Source: Ferruginibacter sp050611725
GTDB taxonomy: Bacteria; Bacteroidota; Bacteroidia; Chitinophagales; Chitinophagaceae
Assembly: GCF_050611725.1 (NCBI RefSeq)
Contig: NZ_JBODJB010000001.1
Span: forward strand, 992,001-1,056,000
DNA length: 64,000 bases
Direction of reading: 5' to 3'
The translations under genes and the position numbers were made by a program. Positions 50,649 through 59,490 of this stretch are shown here, one piece after another (within the stretch, counting starts at the first letter, position 1; each line of letters opens with the position of its first letter). Below the pieces are notes generated by a model that saw only the letters and a program-made list of their open reading frames with translations, was not told where the DNA came from and did not search any database.

Positions 50649-52748
50649 ATGAAGCGACTTAATATACCCATTTGGAAAACAGCGCCGTTCCTGCGTCTGC
50701 TGTTACCATTCATTGCAGGAATATTATTAGAATGGTATCTGCAAATTCCATTGACTATCATTTGTATCAGCATTGTTTGTTTTACCACAGCTTATTTATT
50801 GTTTTATTTTTTGCCAATTGGGGTAAGATTTAAACTTCAATCATTGCAGGGCTTATTGCTTAATCTGATATTGATAAATTTTGGATTATTTATCACCTGG
50901 CAAAAAGATATACGGCATACCAATAATTGGTATGGACAAAATTATCATGACAGTGATTATTTGGTAGTGTGTATCAATGAACCGATTGTAGAAAAAACAA
51001 AATCGTATAAGGCAGATGGTTATATAGAATCTATGATCAGAAGCGATTCTGTTATAAAAGGCAAAGGAAAATTGCTTTTATATTTTTCGAAAGACTCTTC
51101 AGTAAAACAATTACACTATGGCGACAAAATTCTGATCAGTAAAAATTTACAAGCGATAAAAAACTCAGGTAACCCTGGTGCATTCAATTATGAACGGTAT
51201 GCTGCCTTTCAACAAACTTTTCACAATGTATTTTTAAAAGATAAAGATTGGGTTAAATTGAAAGAGACAAAGGTGAATTGGTTTAATCAATTTATTTTTT
51301 CGGCAAGAGATAAAATTTTAGCAACGCTTGAGAAAACTGTTGGTGCTAATACCAATGAATTAGGAATAGCCGAAGCCTTGTTGATTGGTTATACAAATGA
51401 TCTTGATAAGGATCTGGTGCAGGCTTACAGCAATACAGGCGTAGTGCATATCATCGCAATATCCGGTATGCACCTCGGTTTGATATATGTTATGCTCGTA
51501 TGGATCTTTGCAAGAACACCACTAATAAAAAAATCGAAAATCACTCAGGTTGTATTGATATTATCCTGTTTGTGGTTGTTCTCAATTCTTACAGGAGGTT
51601 CAGCATCTGTTTTACGCTCCGCAGTAATGTTTAGTTTTATTACTGTTGGAAAAACATTTTTCAGACAAGCATCTATTTATAATTCATTAGCAGCGTCAGC
51701 ATTTGTAATGCTATGTTACAATCCATATTATTTGTGGGATGTAGGTTTTCAGTTATCTTACTTAGCAGTAGTTGGAATCATTGTTTTTCAAAAACCTATT
51801 TATAATTTATTCTATGTAAAAAATAAATGGATAGATAAAGTTTGGCAATTGGCTGCAGTTTCATTGGCAGCACAAATATTGACTTTCCCAATTTGCATTT
51901 ATTATTTTCATCAGTTTCCGAATTTGTTTTTGATCACTAATATTATTGCAGTGCCTTTATCTACTATAATATTATTTGCAGAAATAGGATTGGTCGCTTT
52001 AGCATGGGTTCCATTTGTTGGAATATATTTAGGAAAGGCAGTTGCATGGCTTGTTTGGTTGATGAATAAAATTATTCTTTCAGTCAATGATATACCTTTT
52101 GCCGTATGGGATAGAATCCCTGCAACTGTATTCACTACATGGTCGTTATATATAGTGGTTATTTGTTTAGCTGTATGGTTACTAAATAAGAATAAACAAT
52201 TATTAGAAATCTCCTTGTTTTGTTTGCTGACTTTTACAATTGCACAGGTGTATGGGAAATGGCAAATAGCTAACCAACACAAATTAATTGTATATAATGT
52301 ACCACAACATCAGGCAATAGATTTTATTGAAGGTAATAATTATCAATTTGTAGGAGATTCTGCTTTGTTAGCTGACGGGATGCTGCAAAATTTTCATTTA
52401 AAACCCGGCAGAATACAAATGCAGTTGAATAAGCAAGTTGATTCTGTAAAAAATATTTTCACTGCTCAGGATTTGTTCTATCAATTTGGTAATAAAAAGA
52501 TTTTATTGATCGATAAATCGATTTCTTTTGAAGTGCCACAAGAAAAAATTAATGTTGATATAATAATTATTTCAAAAAGTCCAAAGCTCTACATCCCACA
52601 ACTGACCAATGTTTTCAATTGTAAGCAAATTATTTTTGATGCGTCGAACAGTTTGTGGAAAATTGAAAAATGGAAAAAAGATTGTGAAAGATTACATTTG
52701 CAAAATTATTCAGTTCCTCAACAAGGAGCGTTCATTTTGGAGCTATAA
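50649..52748 (+). CDS. comEC: ComEC/Rec2-family DNA uptake channel
   Basis: 699 residues from the ATG at 50649. ComEC translocates single-stranded DNA across the inner membrane during natural transformation. An N-terminal DUF4131-like region with 2-3 TM helices is followed by the Competence domain (about 245-510) with HIIAISGMHLGLIYVMLVWI and ILTGGSASVLRSAVMFSFI. The C-terminal 160 residues have the place but not the His/Asp motifs of the metallo-beta-lactamase domain, so nuclease activity is unlikely. purH starts 14 bp later. Confidence 0.9.
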   Translation: MKRLNIPIWKTAPFLRLLLPFIAGILLEWYLQIPLTIICISIVCFTTAYLLFYFLPIGVRFKLQSLQGLLLNLILINFGLFITWQKDIRHTNNWYGQNYHDSDYLVVCINEPIVEKTKSYKADGYIESMIRSDSVIKGKGKLLLYFSKDSSVKQLHYGDKILISKNLQAIKNSGNPGAFNYERYAAFQQTFHNVFLKDKDWVKLKETKVNWFNQFIFSARDKILATLEKTVGANTNELGIAEALLIGYTNDLDKDLVQAYSNTGVVHIIAISGMHLGLIYVMLVWIFARTPLIKKSKITQVVLILSCLWLFSILTGGSASVLRSAVMFSFITVGKTFFRQASIYNSLAASAFVMLCYNPYYLWDVGFQLSYLAVVGIIVFQKPIYNLFYVKNKWIDKVWQLAAVSLAAQILTFPICIYYFHQFPNLFLITNIIAVPLSTIILFAEIGLVALAWVPFVGIYLGKAVAWLVWLMNKIILSVNDIPFAVWDRIPATVFTTWSLYIVVICLAVWLLNKNKQLLEISLFCLLTFTIAQVYGKWQIANQHKLIVYNVPQHQAIDFIEGNNYQFVGDSALLADGMLQNFHLKPGRIQMQLNKQVDSVKNIFTAQDLFYQFGNKKILLIDKSISFEVPQEKINVDIIIISKSPKLYIPQLTNVFNCKQIIFDASNSLWKIEKWKKDCERLHLQNYSVPQQGAFILEL

Positions 52749-52762
52749 TTACCTCACACAAC

Positions 52763-54268
52763 ATGCAAAAAAAGATACAATCAGCGTTAATTTCAGTTTT
52801 TTACAAAGATGGGTTGGAGAATATTGTACGAGAGTTAAATAGACTTGGTGTTAAAATTTATTCAACCGGCGGCACACAAAAATTTATTGAAGACCTAAAT
52901 GTCTCTTGTGTTCCAGTTGAGTCATTAACTACTTATCCATCTATCTTAGGCGGAAGAGTAAAAACTTTACATCCTGCTGTATTCGGTGGCATCTTAGGTA
53001 AAAGAGATGAAGCTCAACATGTTGATGAAATGAAGCAATTCAACATTCCGGAAATTGATCTGGTAATTGTAGATCTGTATCCGTTTGAAGAAACTGTTGC
53101 ATCTACAAGCGATGAAAAATTAATTATTGAGAAAATAGATATTGGTGGTCCGAGCATGATACGTGCTGCTGCAAAAAATCACAAAGATGTGGTAGTGGTT
53201 GCTGCAAAAAAAGATTACTCATTATTAGAAGAAATTTTAAAATCTCAAAACGGTGAAACGACATTAGATCAACGTAGAGCATTTGCCATTAAAGCATTTG
53301 ATGTTTGTACAGGATATGATCTGGCTATTTCTAATTATTTCAACCAAACTAATTTTGATAATCCTTTCAATAAAGAAAAATCAATATTACGTTACGGAGA
53401 AAATCCTCATCAACAAGGGTTTTTTTACGGCAATCAAAATGAAATATTTGATAAGCTACATGGCAAAGAGTTATCTTATAATAATTTGGTAGATGTTGAT
53501 GCTTCAGTACAATTAATTGCTGAAGTAACATCTACAACATTTGCAATCATTAAACATACCAATGTTTGCGGCGTTGCACAAAGAGGAACGTTGAAAGAAA
53601 GCTGGGATGCAGCACTAGCAGGTGATCCTGAAAGCGCCTTCGGCGGTGTATTGGTTTGTAATGCAACAGTTGATAGAGCAACGGCAGAAGCTATCAATGA
53701 AATATTTTTTGAAGTGTTGATCGCTCCTTCATTTGATGCAGATGCTTTGACTATTCTTCAAACAAAGAAGAACAGAATTCTATTGAAACAAAAATCAGGA
53801 TTGTCAACAACGCATCAATATAAGTCTGTATTAAATGGAATATTGACTCAACAAAATGATGTGGGCAATTTTACAGAATGGAAAGAAGTAGGTGGCAGAG
53901 AAACTACTGCGTCTGAAAAAGAAGATTTGGCTTTTGCAAATATTATTGCCAAACATTTAAAAAGCAATTCTATTGCTTTAGTAAAAAACAAACAGCTCAT
54001 CGGTAAAGGTTGCGGACAAACATCAAGAATAGATTCTCTTCGTCAATCAATAGAAAAAGCCAAGCAATTTAATTTTGATTTGAATGGGGCGGCATTGGCA
54101 AGTGACGCATTCTTTCCTTTCGATGATTGTGTAAAAATTTCACATGCTGCAGGTATCACTTCGTTTATACAACCAGGTGGTTCTATAAGAGATAACGACA
54201 GCATTGAATATTGTAAGCAAAATAATTTGGCAATGGTCATTACAGGCCTCAGACATTTTAAACATTAA
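52763..54268 (+). CDS. purH: Bifunctional AICAR formyltransferase/IMP cyclohydrolase
   Basis: 501 residues that carry out the last two steps of IMP synthesis. The N-terminal cyclohydrolase (MGS-like) domain has SALISVFYKDGLENIVREL, YSTGGTQKFI and GRVKTLHPAVFGGIL. The C-terminal transformylase has RYGENPHQQGFFYG, IIKHTNVCGVAQ, the lysine-histidine catalytic region (IKHTNVCG), DPESAFGGVL and a closing SDAFFPFDDCV, then ITSFIQPGGSIRDNDSI. Length and order are canonical. Confidence 0.97.
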   Translation: MQKKIQSALISVFYKDGLENIVRELNRLGVKIYSTGGTQKFIEDLNVSCVPVESLTTYPSILGGRVKTLHPAVFGGILGKRDEAQHVDEMKQFNIPEIDLVIVDLYPFEETVASTSDEKLIIEKIDIGGPSMIRAAAKNHKDVVVVAAKKDYSLLEEILKSQNGETTLDQRRAFAIKAFDVCTGYDLAISNYFNQTNFDNPFNKEKSILRYGENPHQQGFFYGNQNEIFDKLHGKELSYNNLVDVDASVQLIAEVTSTTFAIIKHTNVCGVAQRGTLKESWDAALAGDPESAFGGVLVCNATVDRATAEAINEIFFEVLIAPSFDADALTILQTKKNRILLKQKSGLSTTHQYKSVLNGILTQQNDVGNFTEWKEVGGRETTASEKEDLAFANIIAKHLKSNSIALVKNKQLIGKGCGQTSRIDSLRQSIEKAKQFNFDLNGAALASDAFFPFDDCVKISHAAGITSFIQPGGSIRDNDSIEYCKQNNLAMVITGLRHFKH

Positions 54269-54293
54269 CTTCGCTTTTATAAGCGAACTGTTG

Positions 54294-55223
54294 ATGAAAA
54301 ATTTTCCCAATCAAATGTTATCTAATTCCCCCTTCAGGGGGCCAGGGGGTAAAGCCTACTTTGCACTTGCATGGGTAAGTATTTTTTGGGGTACTACGTG
54401 GCTGGCTTCAAAGATCGCCGTATCCAGTATGCCTGCCTTTCAAATGATCGGTTTCAGGCAGTTATTCGGAGGATTAATGTTCGTTTCATTCTTTCTTTTT
54501 AGAAAAGAAGCATTGCCAAAGGGTAAACAGTGGCGCAGTATTCTGATAATGAGTTGTCTGAACTTTATGTTTAGTAACGGGTTTGTTATTTGGGCTGTAA
54601 GATATATTCCCAGTGGATTAGGAGCAATCATCGGAGCCATATTCCCTTTGTGGTTAGTTGTCATCACTTTATTTCAAGGAAAAAAAATGCAGCCGCAGGC
54701 ATTGTTGGGATTTCTATTAGGTTTTGGCGGTGTATGTATTATTTTTTACGAACACATACACGATTTTTTCAATGCAGATTTTCGTTTCGGAATCATCCTT
54801 TCTCTTATAGCCTCTGTTACCTGGGCTTTCGGCACGTTGTTTACACAAAAAAATGCGGAGGGCTTCAATCCTTATTTTGGCATTGGTATACAAATGATGA
54901 TCTCAAGCATGGTATTTTTAGGCCATGCATATATTAGTGGAGATGCAATTGCTCTAGCTGCAATTCCTGCGGAAGCTTGGTGGTCAATCTTATATTTAAT
55001 AACAATTGGTTCTACTGCAACTTTTGTCGCATACATCTATGCACTGAAACATTTGCCTGTTTCGCTTACATCTGTGTATGCTTACATCAATCCGATTGTA
55101 GCTGTTTTATTGGGTGCTTTTGCTTTGAATGAAAAGATAACAATGCTTGTTGTTATTGGTGGTTTGGTTGCACTGCTTGGTGTGTATTTGGTAAACAATA
55201 GTTTTAGAAAGCAGATTACTTAG
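54294..55223 (+). CDS. EamA-family (DMT) permease
   Basis: 309 residues from the ATG at 54294. Ten TM helices arranged as two EamA repeats; the first starts AWVSIFWGTTWLASKIAVSS and the second SLIASVTWAFGTLFTQKNAE. It ends VVIGGLVALLGVYLVNN. Family members export amino acids or other metabolites; the substrate is unknown. Residues 8-17 (NSPFRGPGGK) are encoded by a cccccttcagggggccaggg-type interspersed repeat, so this N terminus is not ancestral; the real start could also be GTG/ATG further in. Confidence 0.88.
   Translation: MKNFPNQMLSNSPFRGPGGKAYFALAWVSIFWGTTWLASKIAVSSMPAFQMIGFRQLFGGLMFVSFFLFRKEALPKGKQWRSILIMSCLNFMFSNGFVIWAVRYIPSGLGAIIGAIFPLWLVVITLFQGKKMQPQALLGFLLGFGGVCIIFYEHIHDFFNADFRFGIILSLIASVTWAFGTLFTQKNAEGFNPYFGIGIQMMISSMVFLGHAYISGDAIALAAIPAEAWWSILYLITIGSTATFVAYIYALKHLPVSLTSVYAYINPIVAVLLGAFALNEKITMLVVIGGLVALLGVYLVNNSFRKQIT
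54324..54350. repeat. Palindromic repeat carried in the EamA N-terminal codons
   Basis: attcccccttcagggggcca then gggggt. The ccccctt/aaggggg-type core resembles the gcccccatccccta palindromes of composite repeat copies E and F, but the arrangement differs. Confidence 0.5.
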
Positions 55224-56502
55224 CTACCTGTTGCAAAAATTGTTCATACATCTTACCCCAACCTTCAAATAATTTATCGGAGCCGATCATGTGGTTATGG
55301 AAGATGGTAATTAAAGTGCCATTTGCTTCTTTACAAATTTTGTAGTAATGCATTAATTCATCAAATGCTTGCTCAGGTGAAAGTTTTTGTTCATAAAAAC
55401 TATTGGCTTCCATAAAACAAAACGGATGAATTCGCAGCGTTGTTTGTTCCTCATGCAAAAGATCATACCAATAAAATGACGATGCTACTGAAGCTCTGAA
55501 GCCATTAATGCTGCCATACCCCATGCTATATTCATCTGTGATATCATCAGCAATCAATTTTCTGTAAGTCTCTGGTAAATGAAAGCGAATATAATGTTGT
55601 CTTGATTTTGTTATTCTCGACTCACTTAATTCTCTTAATAAGTGTTTTTCTTTCTGCAAAGAATATGCGTCGTCGCCGCTTTGCCAGCTTGGATGAATAC
55701 CAAACACATATTTGTTGGTAAGGCGTTTTATTAATGCCTTCATGATATCTGTATTAGGCAAAATGTTTTTATCATATATACCATTCTTCTGCGCTAGTAA
55801 AAAAAAGTAAATAGGATATAGTTGATATCTTTCATGCAAACTATCCAGCCAATCATAAGTATCAAACGGATCTTTTTTGGTGCCTAATAAAACCTGTAAT
55901 CTTTCCAACGATGGGGATCTTAAAAAACCACCTGCACTTCTTATAAACCCTTTGCCTTTGTAAGAGTAAGCAATGTCAATATCGTAGGTTGGGAGGAAGT
56001 TGAATGCTGGATATTGAATATTGAATATTGAATATTTCTTTTGTATGGTTTCAGCAAAATCTTTCAGCCAGATATTGATCAAAGGAAGATGAAGAAAATT
56101 TTCTTTGTATGCCAATGAATTTTCGTGAGCATACCTGCCATACATATCTTTTTTGTACGGAAGATATTCCTCATATCGACTGAGTAAATAAAACGATGCA
56201 GCGAAAATATCGAATGGGAAATCACTGTCAGTGGTTTTGTAAAACGCTTTGTAGTTGTTGATTTCAAAGCATTCTATTGTTTGCTCTTTTATACCTTTTT
56301 CATATAAGAGATTGCCGGCTCTGACAAAGATTTCATCTCCTGTAATTTGCTTTGATGAATAATTTATTTTAGGCCCATTGTGTTCTTTGAAAGAAGTGAT
56401 ATGTGTAGTAACAGAAAAATCTACCCCCATTAATTCTTTAAAAATAAAAGAACAGATATAAGAAAGGCGTACGGATGTATTATGGGAATAAACTAAGACC
56501 AT
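55216..56502 (-). CDS. Polysaccharide deacetylase-like protein (DUF7033-type N terminus)
   Basis: 428 residues. The N-terminal ~150 residues resemble the DUF7033-type domain found before deacetylase barrels in Bacteroidota. The barrel has FLPTYDIDIAYSYKGKGF, where the Asp pair matches the NodB metal/base position, and FGIHPSWQSGD with a later His, followed by the FRASVASSFYWYDLL block. The substrate is unknown, perhaps an exopolysaccharide. A repeat-derived segment KYSIFNIQYPAFN is encoded by an ATTGAAT tandem repeat (56004-56038). It is convergent with the EamA gene (8-bp overlap). Confidence 0.8.
   Translation of the reverse strand: MVLVYSHNTSVRLSYICSFIFKELMGVDFSVTTHITSFKEHNGPKINYSSKQITGDEIFVRAGNLLYEKGIKEQTIECFEINNYKAFYKTTDSDFPFDIFAASFYLLSRYEEYLPYKKDMYGRYAHENSLAYKENFLHLPLINIWLKDFAETIQKKYSIFNIQYPAFNFLPTYDIDIAYSYKGKGFIRSAGGFLRSPSLERLQVLLGTKKDPFDTYDWLDSLHERYQLYPIYFFLLAQKNGIYDKNILPNTDIMKALIKRLTNKYVFGIHPSWQSGDDAYSLQKEKHLLRELSESRITKSRQHYIRFHLPETYRKLIADDITDEYSMGYGSINGFRASVASSFYWYDLLHEEQTTLRIHPFCFMEANSFYEQKLSPEQAFDELMHYYKICKEANGTLITIFHNHMIGSDKLFEGWGKMYEQFLQQVAK
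56004..56038. repeat. In-frame ATATTGA tandem repeat in the deacetylase gene
   Basis: gaatgctggatattgaatat then tgaatattgaatatt: three to four units of a 7-8 bp ATATTGA/AATATTG repeat within the coding sequence, preserving the frame. Confidence 0.65.
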
Positions 56503-56650
56503 AAAGAAAATGATTGATTAATTATATTTTTCTATGGGCTGTATGAGATGAAATTATTTATATTTTTTGCAATTGTCACCATAAAATGCTTTTCTCAAAT
56601 TTACTATATTTTTTTTACTTATAGATAAGTGTTGTTAGTTATAGTTGACC

Positions 56651-56848
56651 TTAATTTGTCTTTTTTCGTTTGTCTTTAATCATTTGTATTAACACAAAAA
56701 TTAGAAGAGTAACAAACCCTAAAAAGCTAATGCCAGCTCCAATAATTCTCCACTTTTCACCTATATTAATTGCTTTTAAAAAGATTAAGAATGTGGTAAT
56801 TGAAAGGGCCGAACCTAAAACTATTGGGACTATATATTTTTTATTCAT
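56651..56848 (-). CDS. Small two-TM membrane protein, hypothetical
   Basis: 65 residues from the ATG at 56848, chosen because it opens with a positively charged MNKKYIVPIV before the first TM (about 7-25, VLGSALSITTFLIFLKAI). A second TM is at about 34-54 (IIGAGISFLGFVTLLIFVLI) with a KDKRKKTN tail. The function is unknown. An upstream in-frame start (56908) enters the terminator hairpin and was rejected. Confidence 0.6.
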   Translation of the reverse strand: MNKKYIVPIVLGSALSITTFLIFLKAINIGEKWRIIGAGISFLGFVTLLIFVLIQMIKDKRKKTN

Positions 56849-56889
56849 ATTTCTTAATTTACATTTACTCCTACTTTCAGAATGTTCCG

Positions 56890-56953
56890 TCCAAAAAAAA
56901 TCCGCCAAAACAAAAATGGAATGTCTGGAATTACCATTTTTGTTTTAGCGGAT
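56890..56953 (-). terminator. Rho-independent terminator of lutB
   Basis: The arms atccgccaaaacaaaaatgg (56900-56919) and ccatttttgttttagcggat (56934-56953) pair in 19 of 20 positions, and on the minus strand a run of eight T follows. It lies about 115 bp after the lutB stop. The length is unusual and a MITE-like origin is possible. Confidence 0.75.
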
Positions 56954-57066
56954 AAGATTCTAATACGAATATATTATAAAAATTTAGTTTTCAAAAAAAT
57001 CTAAAAAATTTATATCGTACTAAATAAAAGTTTATGTCATAAATAACAAGTAGGAATAATGAGTTA

Positions 57067-58443
57067 TCATTTTTTAAACTGTTCCTTCCACATTTCGTTG
57101 AATGTTTTTTTACTGAAATCCAAATCACTTCTGTTTTGTTTCCAGCCTTTGAATAAGCCGTTCACCACTTTGTTCTTTAAATTACCATTGCCCATATTCA
57201 TGAAACCTCTTTTCAGACTTGCCATCTTCCACATTTTCCAGGCCATTTTTTCGGTTAATGTAGTGTAGCCTTCCTCAACACTTTCTTTTCTGTTCTCCAG
57301 TAAAAGTTCATGCAGGTTTATTTTCACAGCACATACTTCTGTACAATTACCACATAACGATGATGCATAACTCAAATGCTTGTAATTTTCCATGCCACTT
57401 AAATGTGGTGTAATAACACTGCCGATCGGTCCGCTATACGTTGCACCATACGCATGACCTCCAATATTTTTGTAAATAGGGCAGGCATTCAAGCAAGCAC
57501 CACATCTTATACAATATAAACTCTCTCTTGTTTTTGGGTTTTGCAAGATGTTTGTTCTTCCATTATCAAGCAGTATCACATACATTTCTTCCGGGCCGTC
57601 CACTTCGCCGGCTTGTTTCGGGCCTGTAACGATTGTGTTATACACTGTAACTTTTTGTCCTGTACCAAATGTAGAAAGCAGTGGCCAGAATAATGCAAGA
57701 TCCGTCATAGACGGGATCATCTTTTCTATACCAACAATTACAATATGCGTTTTAGGAAAAGCGCAACTTAATCTTGCATTGCCCTCATTTTCTGTAACTG
57801 CAATGCCGCCAATATCACTAATGATAAAATTTGCACCCGTAACACCCACTTCGGCCGCAGTATATTTTTTTCTTAAAACATCTCTTGCAACAAGTGTTAA
57901 TTCCTGTGGGGTAAGGTTAGGCGCTGTGCCTAATTTCTGACTGAATAGTTTTGCAACATCCTCTTTGCTTTTGTGCATGGCGGGTGTTACAATATGGTAA
58001 GGGGCTTCGCCGTCTAATTGTTGGATGTATTCGCCAAGATCTGTTTCAATACTTTCAATACCGTTTTTTTCTAGTGCATCGTTCAGGTGAATTTCTTCCG
58101 TAACCATGCTTTTGCTTTTTACAAGCGTTTTGCAGTTTCTCTCTTTACAAATGGTCAATATCTCTTCAATGGCCTGAGTGGCATTTTCTGCCCAGATCAC
58201 TTTGCCGCCTCTTTTGGTAAAATTCAGTTCAAATTCTTCTAATTGCTGATCAAGTGTTTCAATGGCCCGCCATTTAATATTTTTGGCTCTTTCTCTCACT
58301 AAATGAACATCAGCAAACTGCTCTTTACCCTCAGGCACCTTTTCGTTATACTTACCTATATTGAAATTGATCTTCCGTCTGTGCTCCAGATCGGCTGCTT
58401 TAATGGCACTTTTGGCTATAAATATTTGAGAATTTTCGCTCAT
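57067..58443 (-). CDS. lutB: LutB-family L-lactate oxidation iron-sulfur protein
   Basis: A 458-residue LutB/LldF-type protein. The N-terminal LUD-like domain (about 60-300) includes NARLSCAFPKTHIVIVGIEK. The ferredoxin-like part has two cysteine clusters: C311, C314, C317, C321 (YCIRCGACLNACP) and C364, C367, C371 (SSLCGNCTEVC), each able to bind a [4Fe-4S] cluster. It probably transfers electrons from L-lactate with LutA and LutC. The LutC-like gene is at 19305-19931; no LutA is in the window. Confidence 0.92.
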   Translation of the reverse strand: MSENSQIFIAKSAIKAADLEHRRKINFNIGKYNEKVPEGKEQFADVHLVRERAKNIKWRAIETLDQQLEEFELNFTKRGGKVIWAENATQAIEEILTICKERNCKTLVKSKSMVTEEIHLNDALEKNGIESIETDLGEYIQQLDGEAPYHIVTPAMHKSKEDVAKLFSQKLGTAPNLTPQELTLVARDVLRKKYTAAEVGVTGANFIISDIGGIAVTENEGNARLSCAFPKTHIVIVGIEKMIPSMTDLALFWPLLSTFGTGQKVTVYNTIVTGPKQAGEVDGPEEMYVILLDNGRTNILQNPKTRESLYCIRCGACLNACPIYKNIGGHAYGATYSGPIGSVITPHLSGMENYKHLSYASSLCGNCTEVCAVKINLHELLLENRKESVEEGYTTLTEKMAWKMWKMASLKRGFMNMGNGNLKNKVVNGLFKGWKQNRSDLDFSKKTFNEMWKEQFKK

Positions 58444-58585
58444 TCTTAAACTTTCGGGGCTTTAAACGGGGTTTATTATTAGGGTAAAGTTACCTAAATG
58501 ATGCAATTAATCGGACTTGACAATATATTAACTAATAAATAGGAGCTCATTTTTACCCAAAACCCTTATTCCAACTAAATTTTGT

Positions 58586-58593
58586 TACTTTTG
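58586..58593 (+). promoter_or_regulatory. Candidate -7 element for uppS
   Basis: TACTTTTG followed by CAGCCC, an exact TAnnTTTG match with the common trailing C-A. It lies 35 bp before the ATG. No -33 TTTG at the right distance. Confidence 0.5.
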
Positions 58594-58628
58594 CAGCCCT
58601 AAGTTCAGCCGGATATCGGTAAGATTAT

Positions 58629-59390
58629 ATGAGTTTAAAACATACTATAGATATGAACCGCCTGCCAAGGCATATTGCCATCATCATGGATGGTAACGGC
58701 CGATGGGCAAAAGAACAAGGTCAGGACAGACTTTTCGGGCATTTTCATGGCGTAGAAAGTGTAAGAAATATTGTGGAAGGAAGCGCTGAATTGGGTATAG
58801 AATATCTTACATTGTATGCTTTTAGTACCGAAAATTGGGACAGACCAGAATATGAAGTAACCGGTTTAATGGAGTTATTGGTAGATACTATTCGTAAAGA
58901 AGTACCTACGCTGAATAAGAATAATATCAGGCTCCATGTTATTGGAGATATGAGTATGTTACCCGATTCCGCAAAGAATGAATTGAATGAGGCATTGGCC
59001 GAAACTGCCACCAATACAGGACTTAACCTGATTATGGCTTTAAGTTACAGCAGTCGTTGGGAAATAACTGCCGCCATTAAACACATGGCGAAAGATATTG
59101 AAAATGGCAAACTGCATTCCGGTGATATTGATCAGTCAACCTTACAGCAATACCTTTCCACCAGTGAGTTTCCTGATCCCGAACTGATGATCAGAACAAG
59201 CGGCGAGTATCGTATCAGCAACTTTTTATTGTATCAACTTGCTTATGCAGAGCTATATTTTACCAATACAAGATGGCCGGATTTCAGAAAGGAAAACCTT
59301 TATGAAGCCATATTGGATTTTCAAGGGAGAGAAAGACGTTTTGGTAAGACAGGTGAGCAGATAAAACAGGAAGCAACAACAAATAATTAG
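58629..59390 (+). CDS. uppS: Isoprenyl transferase (undecaprenyl diphosphate synthase)
   Basis: 253 residues. It makes the C55 carrier lipid for peptidoglycan and polysaccharide synthesis. The catalytic Asp is D21 in HIAIIMDGNGRWAKEQG. Other blocks are GHFHGVESVRNIV, LTLYAFSTENWDRP and the C-terminal RTSGEYRISNFLLYQLAYAE, TNTRWPDF. It opens the envelope-biogenesis run uppS - bamA - ompH - ompH - murI. bamA starts 100 bp later. Confidence 0.96.
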   Translation: MSLKHTIDMNRLPRHIAIIMDGNGRWAKEQGQDRLFGHFHGVESVRNIVEGSAELGIEYLTLYAFSTENWDRPEYEVTGLMELLVDTIRKEVPTLNKNNIRLHVIGDMSMLPDSAKNELNEALAETATNTGLNLIMALSYSSRWEITAAIKHMAKDIENGKLHSGDIDQSTLQQYLSTSEFPDPELMIRTSGEYRISNFLLYQLAYAELYFTNTRWPDFRKENLYEAILDFQGRERRFGKTGEQIKQEATTNN

Positions 59391-59490
59391 TCATTTTATA
59401 GTTTTCTTTTCACTAAATAGAGTGTTAAAGATGTTTAACAAATAGTTTTCATTATTGGGCTTAATTTGCCGATCGTAAAAAACCAATTGG

